From Mycolicibacter terrae (lineage in GTDB: Bacteria > Actinomycetota > Actinomycetes > Mycobacteriales > Mycobacteriaceae): DNA of 64,000 bases. The notes under the pieces were generated by a model. It did no database searches. It worked only from the letters and a program-made list of their open reading frames with translations, and was not told the DNA's origin. The stretch is from positions 806,001 to 870,000 of the forward strand of contig NZ_AP022564.1 of the NCBI RefSeq assembly GCF_010727125.1. The letters are read 5' to 3'. Below are positions 22,947-31,676 of the stretch, in pieces. Positions within the stretch are counted from its first letter, which is position 1; each line of letters begins with the position of its first letter. The translations under genes were made by a program, and so were the position numbers.

Positions 22947-24791
22947 TTGTCAGACTACGACCTGACCAGCGAAAACACCCTGTTGGACGTGTTGCAGCGG
23001 CGCGCCGAGCAGTATCCGGACAAGGTGGCGTTCAGTTTCTCCTATCACGGCGACGATGAGGACCGCAGCCAGCTGACCTATCACGAGCTCGACCTCAAGG
23101 CGCGAGCGATCGCGTCCACGCTGCAACAGCAGGGCGCGGGGGGACAGCGGGTGCTGGTTTTGTATCGCCCGGGTCTGGAGTTCGTTGCCGCCTTCTTCGG
23201 CTGCATCTATGCAGGCGCGGTTGCGGTGCCGGTGCACCAGCGGATGGCGCCGCGGTTGACGGCGGTGGTCCCCGATGCGAAGGCGAGCTTCGTTCTGGCC
23301 ACCGCTGACACCCAGGCGAACACCAAGGCCATGATCGATGAGCTGGCCGAGGGGCGCTCCCTGCACTGGCATCTCATCGAAGACGCCGTACTCGGAGATC
23401 CCGAAGGGTGGACGCCCCCGGACGTCAACGCGGACTCGACCGCCATGATCCAGTACACCTCGGGCTCCACCCGCTCGCCCAAGGGCGTGGTGCTGACGCA
23501 CCGCAACTTGCTGCACAACCTGGAGATCGTCCGTCAGGCGTGGCGAGGCGACGACACCGGAGTGGGCGTGTATTGGTTGCCGCCGCATCACGACATGGGT
23601 CTGATCGGCGTCGTCCTGGAGATCCTCTACGTCGGGGCCACCGCCGTGCTGATGTCTCCGACCGCCTTCATCAAGCGTCCGATGCGTTGGCTGGAAGCCG
23701 TTTCCCGGCATCGCGCCATCATCACCACCGCACCGAACTTCGCATACGACAAGTGCGTGGAGACCAGCACACCGGAAGAGCGTGCGGCACTCGACCTGTC
23801 CAACCTGTCCATCGCCATGAACGGGGGGGAGCCGATACGTGCCGTGACACTGCAGAATTTCGCCGCGGCCTTTGCCCCGGCGGGTTTCCGCCTGGAGGCG
23901 TTCACGCCGGTGTACGGGCTGGCCGAGGCCACCCTGCTGGTGGCCGGCGGATCAGACGAGGCGGTACCGGGGGTTCGCTACATCGATCGCACCGCGCTGA
24001 GTTCTGACCGGGTTACCGACGTCGCGCCGGAGCACCCCTCTGCTGCGACTTTGGTCAGTTGCGGTCCTCCCCGAGGAGGCCAGGATGTGGCCATCGTCGA
24101 TCCGGTGACCCACCGGTTGTGCGAACCGGACGAGGTCGGCGAGATCTGGGTCGCCGGACCCAGCGTCGCCCAGGGATACTGGGGACGCCCCGAAGAGACC
24201 GCTCAGACCTTCGCCGCCTACCTGTCGCAGGCCGACGGCTCAGAGTCGGCACGCGGGCCGTTCCTGCGCACCGGGGACCTCGGTTTCTTGTGCGCCGGAG
24301 AGTTGTTCGTCACCGGGCGCTACCAGGACCTGGTCACCATTGACGGCCACAACTACTACCCGAACGACGTTGAGTTCACCGTGCAGGACTGCCATCCGGT
24401 GCTGGTGGCGGGCCGGGGTGCGGTCTTCACGGTGACGCCGAGGCCACATGCCGTCGAGCACCTGGTGGTCGTGCAGGAAGTCGACCGCGACCTGATCGGA
24501 CAGACCGACCTCGCCGACGTCGTCGACGCCATCCGCGCCACGATCACCGAGCACCATCGCCTCGAGGCCCACGATGTGGTGCTGGTGGAGCATGTGTCGA
24601 TTCCCACCACATCCAGCGGCAAGATCCAGCGGGGTCAGTGCCGGCAGCAGTTCCTCGACGGAGATCTCGCGGTGGTGGCGCACTGGCAAGCACCGCCTGA
24701 CGGCGTCGACGAGGCTGAGCAAGCCGAGAACATGGCGGTAGCACAGGAAATCCTGGCCGAGGCCGTTCGCCGGGCATCCGGCGGCGCCTGA
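22947..24791 (+). CDS. Fatty acyl-AMP ligase (FAAL), copy 3
   Basis: A 614-residue FAAL starting at TTG (22947) preceded by GAGGAG at 22936-22941. It is closest in wording to copy 1: FSFSYHGDDEDRSQLTYHELDLKARAIA corresponds to the same stretch there, and YTSGSTRSPKGVVLTH, WLPPHHDMGLIGVVLE and TTSSGKIQRGQCRQQF are nearly shared. The motifs for ATP binding, hinge and catalytic Lys are all present. It is 140 bp downstream of GjpA3 and probably belongs to the PGRS2-GjpA3-FAAL3 transcription unit. Activation of a long-chain acid is expected; the acceptor is unknown. Confidence 0.85.
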   Translation: MSDYDLTSENTLLDVLQRRAEQYPDKVAFSFSYHGDDEDRSQLTYHELDLKARAIASTLQQQGAGGQRVLVLYRPGLEFVAAFFGCIYAGAVAVPVHQRMAPRLTAVVPDAKASFVLATADTQANTKAMIDELAEGRSLHWHLIEDAVLGDPEGWTPPDVNADSTAMIQYTSGSTRSPKGVVLTHRNLLHNLEIVRQAWRGDDTGVGVYWLPPHHDMGLIGVVLEILYVGATAVLMSPTAFIKRPMRWLEAVSRHRAIITTAPNFAYDKCVETSTPEERAALDLSNLSIAMNGGEPIRAVTLQNFAAAFAPAGFRLEAFTPVYGLAEATLLVAGGSDEAVPGVRYIDRTALSSDRVTDVAPEHPSAATLVSCGPPRGGQDVAIVDPVTHRLCEPDEVGEIWVAGPSVAQGYWGRPEETAQTFAAYLSQADGSESARGPFLRTGDLGFLCAGELFVTGRYQDLVTIDGHNYYPNDVEFTVQDCHPVLVAGRGAVFTVTPRPHAVEHLVVVQEVDRDLIGQTDLADVVDAIRATITEHHRLEAHDVVLVEHVSIPTTSSGKIQRGQCRQQFLDGDLAVVAHWQAPPDGVDEAEQAENMAVAQEILAEAVRRASGGA

Positions 24792-24803
24792 TCCCTTTCG
24801 CCG

Positions 24804-25541
24804 TCAGGGATGCCGGGCGGTGACTCCGCCGTCGACGACGATCTGGGTGCCCGTGATGAACGACGCCCGCGGCGACATCAGGAACGCCACCGCCTGGGCG
24901 ACCTCCTCCGGTTGGCCGATGCGCCCCAGCGGCGCGGCGGCCACGAAGCCGGCCGCGACCTCTTCGACGTCCAGCGCGATCTGCAGCATCGGGGTTTCGA
25001 TGAAGCCCGGGCAGACCGCGTTGACCCGGATCCCGGCCGGACCCAGCTGGGCGGCCATCGACCGGGTCAGGCCCAGCAGTCCGGCCTTGGAGGCGCAGTA
25101 GGCCGGGATGAACGGGTTGGCGGTCAACCCCTCGATGCTGGAGATGCCGACGACCGCCGGGTCGCCGCCGGCTCGAGCCACGGCCTCCAGGTGCGGCAGC
25201 ATCAACTGCACCAGCATCGCCTGGGCACGCAGGTTGACATCCATGACGGCATCCCAGGATTCGCCGGTGTAGGCGCCCACCGGTTCAGGCAGCACCCGGC
25301 CCGCGGCATGCACCAGACCGTCGATCCCGTCCAGCGCCTCGGCGACCGCCGCTACCGCGGCGGGCATCCCGGCGTCGTCGCAGACGTCGATCACTGCGCC
25401 GGGCATCGCCAGGTCGTCGGCCACGTCCTGCACGGTAGAAGCGATGTCCCACAACGCGACCCGTCGACCCTCGGCGACCAGCGCCTGAGCGCACGCCCGG
25501 CCGATTCCCGATGCCGCACCGGTGATGACGACTCCGCTCAT
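24804..25541 (-). CDS. Short-chain dehydrogenase/reductase
   Basis: A 245-residue classical SDR. It has the cofactor motif [13 protein letters not shown] in place of NNAG, the YCASKAG active-site YxxxK, and PGFIETPM after it. The start at 25541 overlaps the stop of the monooxygenase gene by ATGA, so translation is coupled; an ORF extension upstream to 25577 is not needed. Together with the Baeyer-Villiger enzyme it could oxidise an alcohol to the ketone that is then converted to an ester or lactone. The order monooxygenase-SDR and the overlap are seen; the joint pathway is inferred. Confidence 0.85.
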   Translation of the reverse strand: MSGVVITGAASGIGRACAQALVAEGRRVALWDIASTVQDVADDLAMPGAVIDVCDDAGMPAAVAAVAEALDGIDGLVHAAGRVLPEPVGAYTGESWDAVMDVNLRAQAMLVQLMLPHLEAVARAGGDPAVVGISSIEGLTANPFIPAYCASKAGLLGLTRSMAAQLGPAGIRVNAVCPGFIETPMLQIALDVEEVAAGFVAAAPLGRIGQPEEVAQAVAFLMSPRASFITGTQIVVDGGVTARHP

Positions 25542-27550
25542 CTCTGGTCTCCTTTGACGATGACGAACTGCGACCACTGCGGCTCACGCACTGCCGACCA
25601 GTATTCGTCGAGGCGCCATGGGCTCACGGTGTGGATCTCGCCGTCGGCGTTCTTGAAGTAGGAGTGCTGGATCGCCGGGTGCGCCCACACCATCTTGACG
25701 ATCTCCTCCTGGGTGCGGCGATGCCATTCGGTGGCCGCCTGCGCGGTCGGCTCGATCGAATGCAGCCCCTCGCCGGCGAGCTTGGCCAGACAGGCGTCGA
25801 TGTAGCGCATCTCCAACTCCGAGTTGAAGATCAGGCTGCCGCCATGAGCCAGATGCGCACCGGGCCCGTAGAGCAGAAAGAAGTTCGGGAACCCGGGCAC
25901 GGTGATACCCAGATACGCATACGGTCGGCTGCCCCACAGCGCGTGCAGGTCGGTGCCGTCGCGGCCGGTGACGCGCATCGGCCACAGCACGTCGGTGTGC
26001 CGAAACCCGGTGGCGTAGACGATCACGTCCGCGTCGTGATGGACGCCGTCTTCGGTTTCCACGCCGTGCGGGGTGATCCGCTTGATACCGGTGCGCACCA
26101 GATCGACGTTGGCGCGCCGCAGGGTTTTGAGCCAGGTGCCGTTGTCCTGCAGGGTGCGCTTTCCGGTGGCCGGATAGTCCGGCAGCACTTTGGCCAGCAG
26201 CTCCTCGTCACCGCCGACCTGATCGGTGATCCAGCCGGTGAACATCTGCCGGGCCAAAGCGTTGATCTCGCTCACGGCGTAGTCCTGGTCGGGATAGTCC
26301 GGGTCTACCCGGGCGGCCTCCAGGCCTTTGTCGGCGCCGGGCCACAGCAGCAGGAACCGGTACCAGCGGCCGTAGAACGGGAGGTGATCCAGTGCCCAGC
26401 GCACCCCGTCGCCGACCGCGTCGTGATACATCGGATTCGGGAACATCCACTGCGCGGTGCGCTGAAACACCGTGAGGTGCTTCACTTTCCCCGCGATCGC
26501 GGGCGCGATCTGGAATCCGCTGGCGCCCGCCCCGAGCAGCGCCACCCGCTTGCCGGTCAGATCGACGCTGTGATCCCAGGCCGCAGAGTGAAACGACGGC
26601 CCGGCGAAGCTGTCCGCGCCATCGAGATCCGGCAGGTGCGGCCGGTTGAGCTGGCCGACCGCGGTGATCACCGCGCGTGCCCGCAGCGCCGACACCGCGC
26701 CGTCGCTGGTGCGGACCGTCAGCGCCCACGTCCCGGAGTCCTCGTCCCAGGCAGCATCGGTGACCTCGGTGTCCCACCGAATATGGTCGTCCAGGCCGTG
26801 TTTGGTGACCAGCCCGGTGAAATAGGCCTGCAGCTCCGGCTGTTCGGCGAAGTAGTGGCCCCAGTCGTTGTTGGGTTCGAAACTGAAGCAGTAGAAGTGG
26901 TTGGCGACATCCACCCGGGCGCCCGGGTAAGTGTTCTCCCACCACGTCCCGCCCGGGCCGGAGTTCTTCTCGACGATGGTGAAGGGAATACCGGCCTGCG
27001 CCAGCCGGATTCCGGCCAGCACACCGGATTCTCCGCAGCCGATCACCACCACCGGCAGCTCCGCGGCGCGGTCCACCGGAAGCGGACGGCGGGGGTCGGC
27101 GCCGTCCAGGTCGAGTTCTTCGGCGAGCAGGCCGAGGTAGGCATCCGGGACGACTTCGCAAGCCGCCCAATCCATCATCTCCTTGATGAGATCGGCGGGC
27201 AGCGGTGCGGGCTGCGGGCAACCCCGGTCGCGGTAGTCGACGATCACCGGCAGCGCCTCGGCGCGGGCGCGGGCCTTGTCCTCCTCGGACATGAAGCCCT
27301 GGATCTCGTTGAGGAAGATCCCGTTCTGGGTGAACTCGCGAATGAAGCGGGGGTCGCCGGTGATGTGCACACACGACAGCAACAGGGTGGGGATACTGAC
27401 CTGCTCCAGCGCGGCGGCGATCTCGGCGTCGGCGGTGGTGAACGGTTCCCCGGCGTAGCGGTTGCGCAACGGCTCAGCCCTTTCCGTCGATCCGCTACCC
27501 TGCGTCGCGAAATTGAAACGGACGATACGCGAGGCGCAGGGGCTGATCAA
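25538..27550 (-). CDS. Baeyer-Villiger-type flavin monooxygenase
   Basis: A 670-residue FAD- and NADPH-dependent enzyme. A roughly 170-residue N-terminal extension precedes the FAD motif [13 protein letters not shown]. The NADPH motif is [14 protein letters not shown]. Between them [11 protein letters not shown] matches the type I Baeyer-Villiger fingerprint FxGxxxHxxxW exactly. [17 protein letters not shown] and [14 protein letters not shown] are also typical. The start is uncertain: TTG at 27550 opens the frame without a convincing SD, and a start some 30 codons later is equally possible. It would convert ketones to esters or lactones. It overlaps the SDR by 4 bp and follows the sensor-protein gene by 21 bp. 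Confidence 0.85.
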   Translation of the reverse strand: MISPCASRIVRFNFATQGSGSTERAEPLRNRYAGEPFTTADAEIAAALEQVSIPTLLLSCVHITGDPRFIREFTQNGIFLNEIQGFMSEEDKARARAEALPVIVDYRDRGCPQPAPLPADLIKEMMDWAACEVVPDAYLGLLAEELDLDGADPRRPLPVDRAAELPVVVIGCGESGVLAGIRLAQAGIPFTIVEKNSGPGGTWWENTYPGARVDVANHFYCFSFEPNNDWGHYFAEQPELQAYFTGLVTKHGLDDHIRWDTEVTDAAWDEDSGTWALTVRTSDGAVSALRARAVITAVGQLNRPHLPDLDGADSFAGPSFHSAAWDHSVDLTGKRVALLGAGASGFQIAPAIAGKVKHLTVFQRTAQWMFPNPMYHDAVGDGVRWALDHLPFYGRWYRFLLLWPGADKGLEAARVDPDYPDQDYAVSEINALARQMFTGWITDQVGGDEELLAKVLPDYPATGKRTLQDNGTWLKTLRRANVDLVRTGIKRITPHGVETEDGVHHDADVIVYATGFRHTDVLWPMRVTGRDGTDLHALWGSRPYAYLGITVPGFPNFFLLYGPGAHLAHGGSLIFNSELEMRYIDACLAKLAGEGLHSIEPTAQAATEWHRRTQEEIVKMVWAHPAIQHSYFKNADGEIHTVSPWRLDEYWSAVREPQWSQFVIVKGDQR

Positions 27551-27571
27551 GGGTTGGCCGGCGCGGTCAGC

Positions 27572-28447
27572 TCAGCCGGCCGCGTCGACCTTCGAGGTGA
27601 TCGCGCCGAGCAGCGTACGTGCCGCCACTGTCGAAGGAGTTGTGCGTGCGGCTATCGAAGTCGTTGTGCTTTCGCACACGGAGACGCGGACAACAACGTT
27701 GCTGCGTACAGTCAGTCTGGTTTCACACGTCCAGTCGGAGTTGACGTTGTCCATCATGAGGGCCTGGAGCACGCCGTCGGAGTCGATGAAATTGTCGATA
27801 AACCAAAGTTGGTCGGGTGATTCGTTCGCGCTGGCAAGGCGGCTGTTGACAATACGGACGTTGCACTTCCGCCACGCAGCGCTCTGCCTGGCATAGAACG
27901 CCCTGGCAGCGGCGGCGTGCGGAAAGCTGGTCACGGACATCGAGACATGCTTCGCCAGGTAGCGGGGATCGGGATCGGCCGGACTGTTCCATCGTTGCCA
28001 GCGGATTGCAGTCCAACCCGAGCCCGCGTAGGCCTGCGAAGAGACGGACGTGATCCCTTGGCAATCGGCATCCGCCAGATCGCCTGGGTCGATGTACTCA
28101 CCGTGCGTCACCAGATCGATGGCGGGGTCGTCCACCGCGGAAGAGACGACGTTCTTATCCGGCAAGAGGCCGTCGAGCGCGGCGACGGGCACCGGACGGT
28201 CGGAAGCGGAGACGGGCGCCGGTGTCCGGTCGGGGGAGGCAGCCGGTGACGATGTCGGGCTGGATTGCGGGCGTTCCTGCCGCTCACCGCGTATGGCGGC
28301 CACGGTGAGCACCACGACAATCGCCGTGAGCACGCAGACCAGACCCAGCAGCAGCCGTATCAGTCGGCGGTTGCCGTTCGGTGGGGGACCCGGTGGCCAG
28401 AATGGCGGGCCTGGTCCGCCTGGCGCCGGCGAGCCGGGCTCGTTCAT
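27572..28447 (-). CDS. Membrane-anchored PknH-type sensor domain protein, copy 1
   Basis: A 291-residue protein. A Pro-rich cytoplasmic stretch is followed by one membrane segment (about residues 30-52), a Ser/Pro linker and an extracellular domain from about residue 80. The domain has four Cys (DADCQG, WRKCNV, DWTCET, VSVCES), SGWTAIRWQRWNSP and FYARQSAAWRKC, matching the extracellular sensor domain of the Ser/Thr kinase PknH and related lipoproteins. There is no kinase domain. The next gene upstream is a clear paralogue, and the monooxygenase starts 21 bp downstream. It probably binds an envelope ligand; target and output are unknown. Confidence 0.75.
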   Translation of the reverse strand: MNEPGSPAPGGPGPPFWPPGPPPNGNRRLIRLLLGLVCVLTAIVVVLTVAAIRGERQERPQSSPTSSPAASPDRTPAPVSASDRPVPVAALDGLLPDKNVVSSAVDDPAIDLVTHGEYIDPGDLADADCQGITSVSSQAYAGSGWTAIRWQRWNSPADPDPRYLAKHVSMSVTSFPHAAAARAFYARQSAAWRKCNVRIVNSRLASANESPDQLWFIDNFIDSDGVLQALMMDNVNSDWTCETRLTVRSNVVVRVSVCESTTTSIAARTTPSTVAARTLLGAITSKVDAAG

Positions 28448-28500
28448 CGGGGTACCCCATCCCCTAGGTGCCGGCCGTAAACGGACGGCGTCGTCAGCAC

Positions 28501-28516
28501 GAGACGTTATCAGCGG
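28501..28516. repeat. Duplicated upstream box, copy 1
   Basis: GAGACGTTATCAGCGG lies 54 bp upstream of the start codon of sensor protein 1 and is identical to 29509-29524 upstream of sensor protein 2. The following bases (CGGTCT) also match apart from one G/T difference. It marks either duplication of gene plus promoter or a shared regulator site. Confidence 0.55.
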
Positions 28517-28583
28517 GCGGTCTACCGCAACCCGGCATTGACCGCGCGGTAGTGCCTACCGGCGCGGCGGCTCGGCATCAATG

Positions 28584-29453
28584 TCATGCTGCCGCGTCGA
28601 TCTTCGCAGTGATCGAGTCGAGCAGCGCCTGTGCCGCCGCCGTCGAATCCGTCTCCGCGCACACGCTGACACGGACGGCAACGTTGCTGCGTACGGTCAG
28701 CGTGTTCTGGCACGACCAGCCGCCGCCGCCCTCGGAGATTGTGGTCGCTTTGAGCACCCCGTCGCCGTCGGTGACGCTCTCGACAGACCAGAATCGGCCC
28801 GGCGAGTCTGCGACAGCGGGTATGCGGCTATTGATGATGCGGCCGGAGCACTTCTGCCACGCTGCGCTCTCCTTGGAGTAGAAGGCGCGGGCGGTGCTGG
28901 CATGCGGATACGTCGTTACCGACATCAGAGCTTGGTGCTTCCAATCGGGCGGATCCGGCTCAGCGGGACTGTTCCACCCCTGCCAGCGCACTGCGGTCCA
29001 GCCGGAACCGGCAAGAACGGGCCCGGAAACCGAGGTGAGTCCCTGGCACTCGGCGTCCACCATGACGTCGGCGTCGATACCCGCACCGGTCGCGACGAGA
29101 CCCATGCCCGGATCGCCCACTGCCGAGGAGATGACTTCCTTGGCCGGCAGCAGTCCTTCTAGAGCGGAGACGGGTACGAGCTTGCCGTCGCCGGAGTCCG
29201 ACTCTGTGGCGGACTGCGCGCTCTCGTGCCGGTCACGGCCGACGACGTTCACGGCGAGCACCACGGCAACTACGGCAAGCACGCAGGCCAGCCCCAGCAG
29301 GACGCGTACCAGTCGGCGATTGCGCTGCGGCGGCGGACCGGGCGGCCATGGTGGCGGGAAGTGTCCGCCCGCAACCGGCGGCATGGGTCGGCTGGTGGGC
29401 GCAAATGGCGTCGGGTCGTACGGGTTGGGAGTTGGGCCGTGCGGTTCGCTCAT
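28584..29453 (-). CDS. Membrane-anchored PknH-type sensor domain protein, copy 2
   Basis: A 289-residue paralogue of the gene at 27572. A Pro-rich N-terminus of about 45 residues precedes one membrane segment (about 49-71) and an extracellular sensor domain with the same four Cys positions (DAECQG, WQKCSG, GWSCQN, VSVCAE) and the shared GSGWTAVRWQGWNSP and FYSKESAAWQKC. The two genes are 136 bp apart and share an upstream 16-bp box, so this is a tandem duplication. No kinase domain is attached. It diverges from the rhomboid-like gene. Role as an envelope sensor or ligand-binding protein is inferred. Confidence 0.75.
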   Translation of the reverse strand: MSEPHGPTPNPYDPTPFAPTSRPMPPVAGGHFPPPWPPGPPPQRNRRLVRVLLGLACVLAVVAVVLAVNVVGRDRHESAQSATESDSGDGKLVPVSALEGLLPAKEVISSAVGDPGMGLVATGAGIDADVMVDAECQGLTSVSGPVLAGSGWTAVRWQGWNSPAEPDPPDWKHQALMSVTTYPHASTARAFYSKESAAWQKCSGRIINSRIPAVADSPGRFWSVESVTDGDGVLKATTISEGGGGWSCQNTLTVRSNVAVRVSVCAETDSTAAAQALLDSITAKIDAAA

Positions 29454-29508
29454 CCGGGCACCCCCGTCCCATCGCGGCCGGTCACAGGCGGACGGGCCTC
29501 ACTGGCAT

Positions 29509-29524
29509 GAGACGTTATCAGCGG
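29509..29524. repeat. Duplicated upstream box, copy 2
   Basis: Identical to 28501-28516 and at the same kind of position (56 bp before the sensor protein 2 start). It also lies in the divergent region with the rhomboid-like gene at 29568. Confidence 0.55.
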
Positions 29525-29567
29525 TCGGTCTGTCCGTGTCTGCACTGGCCATGCGACGCTGTACGCC

Positions 29568-30221
29568 GTGGCGGACGTCAGAACGCGCCTGGCTGCGGTG
29601 TGGCACTTCGTGCACACTGCGCCGCTGACCTACCTGTGGCTGGCGGTGCTGGGGGCCACCACCGTCATCCAGCACCTGGTCGGCCGGCGACTGCACTCCA
29701 TGCTCGTCGAGCAGTCCACCAACCTCCACCATCTGGCGACCGACCCGCTGGAGGTGCTGGTCTCCAGCCTGTTGTGGATCGACGGCAAGGACTGGTCGCC
29801 GTATCTGGTGCTGTTCACGCTGTTTCTGGCGCCCGCCGAACACTGGCTGGGGCACCTTCGTTGGCTGATGGTCGGATTGATCTCACATGTGGGGGCCACC
29901 TATGTCAGCGAGGGGGCGCTGTACGTGCTGATTCACCTGCACCGCGAATCGGAGCGGCTGACCTACGCCCGCGACATCGGCGTCAGCTACTTCCTGGTCG
30001 GAGTGATGGCGGTGTTGACCTACCGGATCCGCCGGCCCTGGCGCTGGGGGTATCTGGCCGCGCTGCTCGTCATCTTCACGGTGCCGCTGGTCATCAACCC
30101 GGACTTCACCGCGATCGGTCACGCCGCCGCGCTGCTGATCGGATTGTGCTGCTATCCGCTGACCCGTCACCATCCGGCGCGTCCGACTGGCCCCGGGGTC
30201 CGGACCGAGCAACTAGCCTGA
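29568..30221 (+). CDS. Rhomboid-like membrane protein, Rv3434c position
   Basis: A 217-residue protein (GTG start) with about six hydrophobic segments. RDIGVSYFLVG gives a candidate serine in a G-x-S context in one transmembrane helix, and AIGHAAALLIGL gives a His in the last, which is the rhomboid Ser/His pair arrangement, although GxSG is GVSY here. The place between the DUF4436 gene's descendants and nnr matches the membrane protein Rv3434c. It may be an intramembrane protease or an inactive relative. It begins in the region shared with sensor protein 2 and ends 21 bp before nnr, so the two may be co-transcribed. Confidence 0.7.
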   Translation: MADVRTRLAAVWHFVHTAPLTYLWLAVLGATTVIQHLVGRRLHSMLVEQSTNLHHLATDPLEVLVSSLLWIDGKDWSPYLVLFTLFLAPAEHWLGHLRWLMVGLISHVGATYVSEGALYVLIHLHRESERLTYARDIGVSYFLVGVMAVLTYRIRRPWRWGYLAALLVIFTVPLVINPDFTAIGHAAALLIGLCCYPLTRHHPARPTGPGVRTEQLA

Positions 30222-30242
30222 CATCGCGAGGGAGGCAGCAGA

Positions 30243-31664
30243 GTGCGGCACTACTACACCGTCGAGGCGATCCGCGCCGCCGAGGCGCCCCTGCTGGCAA
30301 ACCTGCCCGATGGCGCGTTGATGCGCCGGGCCGCGTTCGGTCTCACAGGAGCGATCGCCGCCGAACTGACCTCCCGCACCGGCGGGGTGGCCGGCCGGAG
30401 TGTATGTGCCGTGGTCGGTTCCGGTGACAATGGCGGTGACGCGCTGTGGGCGGCCACCCTGCTGCGCCGGCGGGGCGCGGCGGCCAGCGCCCTCTTGTTG
30501 GACCCCGAGCGCGCCCACGCCAAGGGTCTGGCGGCGTTGCGCAAGGCCGGCGGCCGGATCGTCGACACCGTGCCGCCCGCAACGGATCTGGTGATCGACG
30601 GAGTGGTCGGCATCTCCGGGCGCGGCCCGTTGCGGCCGAACGCCGCCGAAGTCTTCGCCGCGGTTGAGGCGGCGGGTATTCCGGTGGTGGCCGTCGACAT
30701 CCCCAGCGGCCTGGATCCGTACACCGGCGCGGCCGAAGGCCCGGCCGTGCGTGCCTCGCTCACCGTTACCTTCGGTGGTCTCAAGCCGGTGCACGCACTA
30801 GGGCAGTGCGGGCGGGTCGAGCTCGTCGAGATCGGCCTGGACTTGCCGGACACCGACATTCATTCGTTGACCGCGGCCGACGTCGAGGCGTGCTGGCCGG
30901 CGCCCGGCCCGCGCGACGACAAATACACCCAGGGAGTCACCGGGATCCTGGCCGGCTCGGCGACCTATCCGGGCGCGGCGATCCTGTGCGCGGGCGCGGC
31001 GGTGGCCGCCACCTCCGGCATGGTGCGCTACGCCGGAAGCGCCGCCGCCGAGGTGGTTTCGCACTGGCCGGAAGTGATTGCGGCACCCAGCGCGGCGGCC
31101 GCCGGGCGGGTGCAGGCCTGGGCCGTCGGTCCCGGCCTGGGCACCGACGAGGCAGGTGCCGCCGCACTGTGGTTCGCGCTCGGCACCGATCTGCCGGTGA
31201 TCGTCGACGCCGACGCGCTGACCATCCTGGCCGCCCACCCATCGCTGGTGGCCGATCGCAAGGCACCGACCGTGCTCACCCCGCACGCCGGCGAATACGC
31301 CCGGCTGGCCGGGCATCCGCCCGGGCCCGACCGGGTCGGGGCGGCCCGGGAACTGGCCGAGAAGTTCAGGGCCACCGTGCTCTTGAAAGGCAACGTCACC
31401 GTCATCGCCGACCCGTCCGGCCCGATCTATCTCAACCCGGCCGGCGGATCCTGGGCGGCCACCGCCGGCTCCGGCGACGTGCTTTCGGGCATGATCGGCG
31501 CCCTGCTGGCATCCGGCCTGCCCGCCCCCCGAGCCGCCGCCGCCGCCGCATTCGTGCACACCCGCGCCGCCGCGGCCTCGGCCGCCGACCCTGGACCAGG
31601 CGACACCCCGACGTCGGCGGCGCGCATCCTGGCCCACATCCGCACCGCCCTGGCCCAGCTATAG
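30243..31664 (+). CDS. nnr: Bifunctional NAD(P)H-hydrate epimerase / dehydratase
   Basis: A 473-residue fusion of the two repair enzymes for hydrated NAD(P)H. Residues about 1-210 are the epimerase (YjeF N-terminal type, with VVGSGDNGGDALWAA and DIPSGLDPYTG). Residues about 225-473 are the ADP-dependent dehydratase, with VLTPHAGEYARL, LLKGNVTVI and ATAGSGDVLSGMIGALLASG. The GTG at 30243 follows GAGGGAGG. It is the syntenic equivalent of Rv3433c and is followed by gadB after 12 bp, as in M. tuberculosis. Role: clearing damaged S- and R-NADHX and NADPHX in the cytoplasm. Confidence 0.93.
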   Translation: MRHYYTVEAIRAAEAPLLANLPDGALMRRAAFGLTGAIAAELTSRTGGVAGRSVCAVVGSGDNGGDALWAATLLRRRGAAASALLLDPERAHAKGLAALRKAGGRIVDTVPPATDLVIDGVVGISGRGPLRPNAAEVFAAVEAAGIPVVAVDIPSGLDPYTGAAEGPAVRASLTVTFGGLKPVHALGQCGRVELVEIGLDLPDTDIHSLTAADVEACWPAPGPRDDKYTQGVTGILAGSATYPGAAILCAGAAVAATSGMVRYAGSAAAEVVSHWPEVIAAPSAAAAGRVQAWAVGPGLGTDEAGAAALWFALGTDLPVIVDADALTILAAHPSLVADRKAPTVLTPHAGEYARLAGHPPGPDRVGAARELAEKFRATVLLKGNVTVIADPSGPIYLNPAGGSWAATAGSGDVLSGMIGALLASGLPAPRAAAAAAFVHTRAAAASAADPGPGDTPTSAARILAHIRTALAQL

Positions 31665-31676
31665 AGGAGAGTCGCA

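Noticed and set aside
25631..27820. 729-codon plus-strand frame opposite the monooxygenase
   Set aside because: Antisense shadow caused by high GC at third positions; the minus-strand enzyme has exact family fingerprints.
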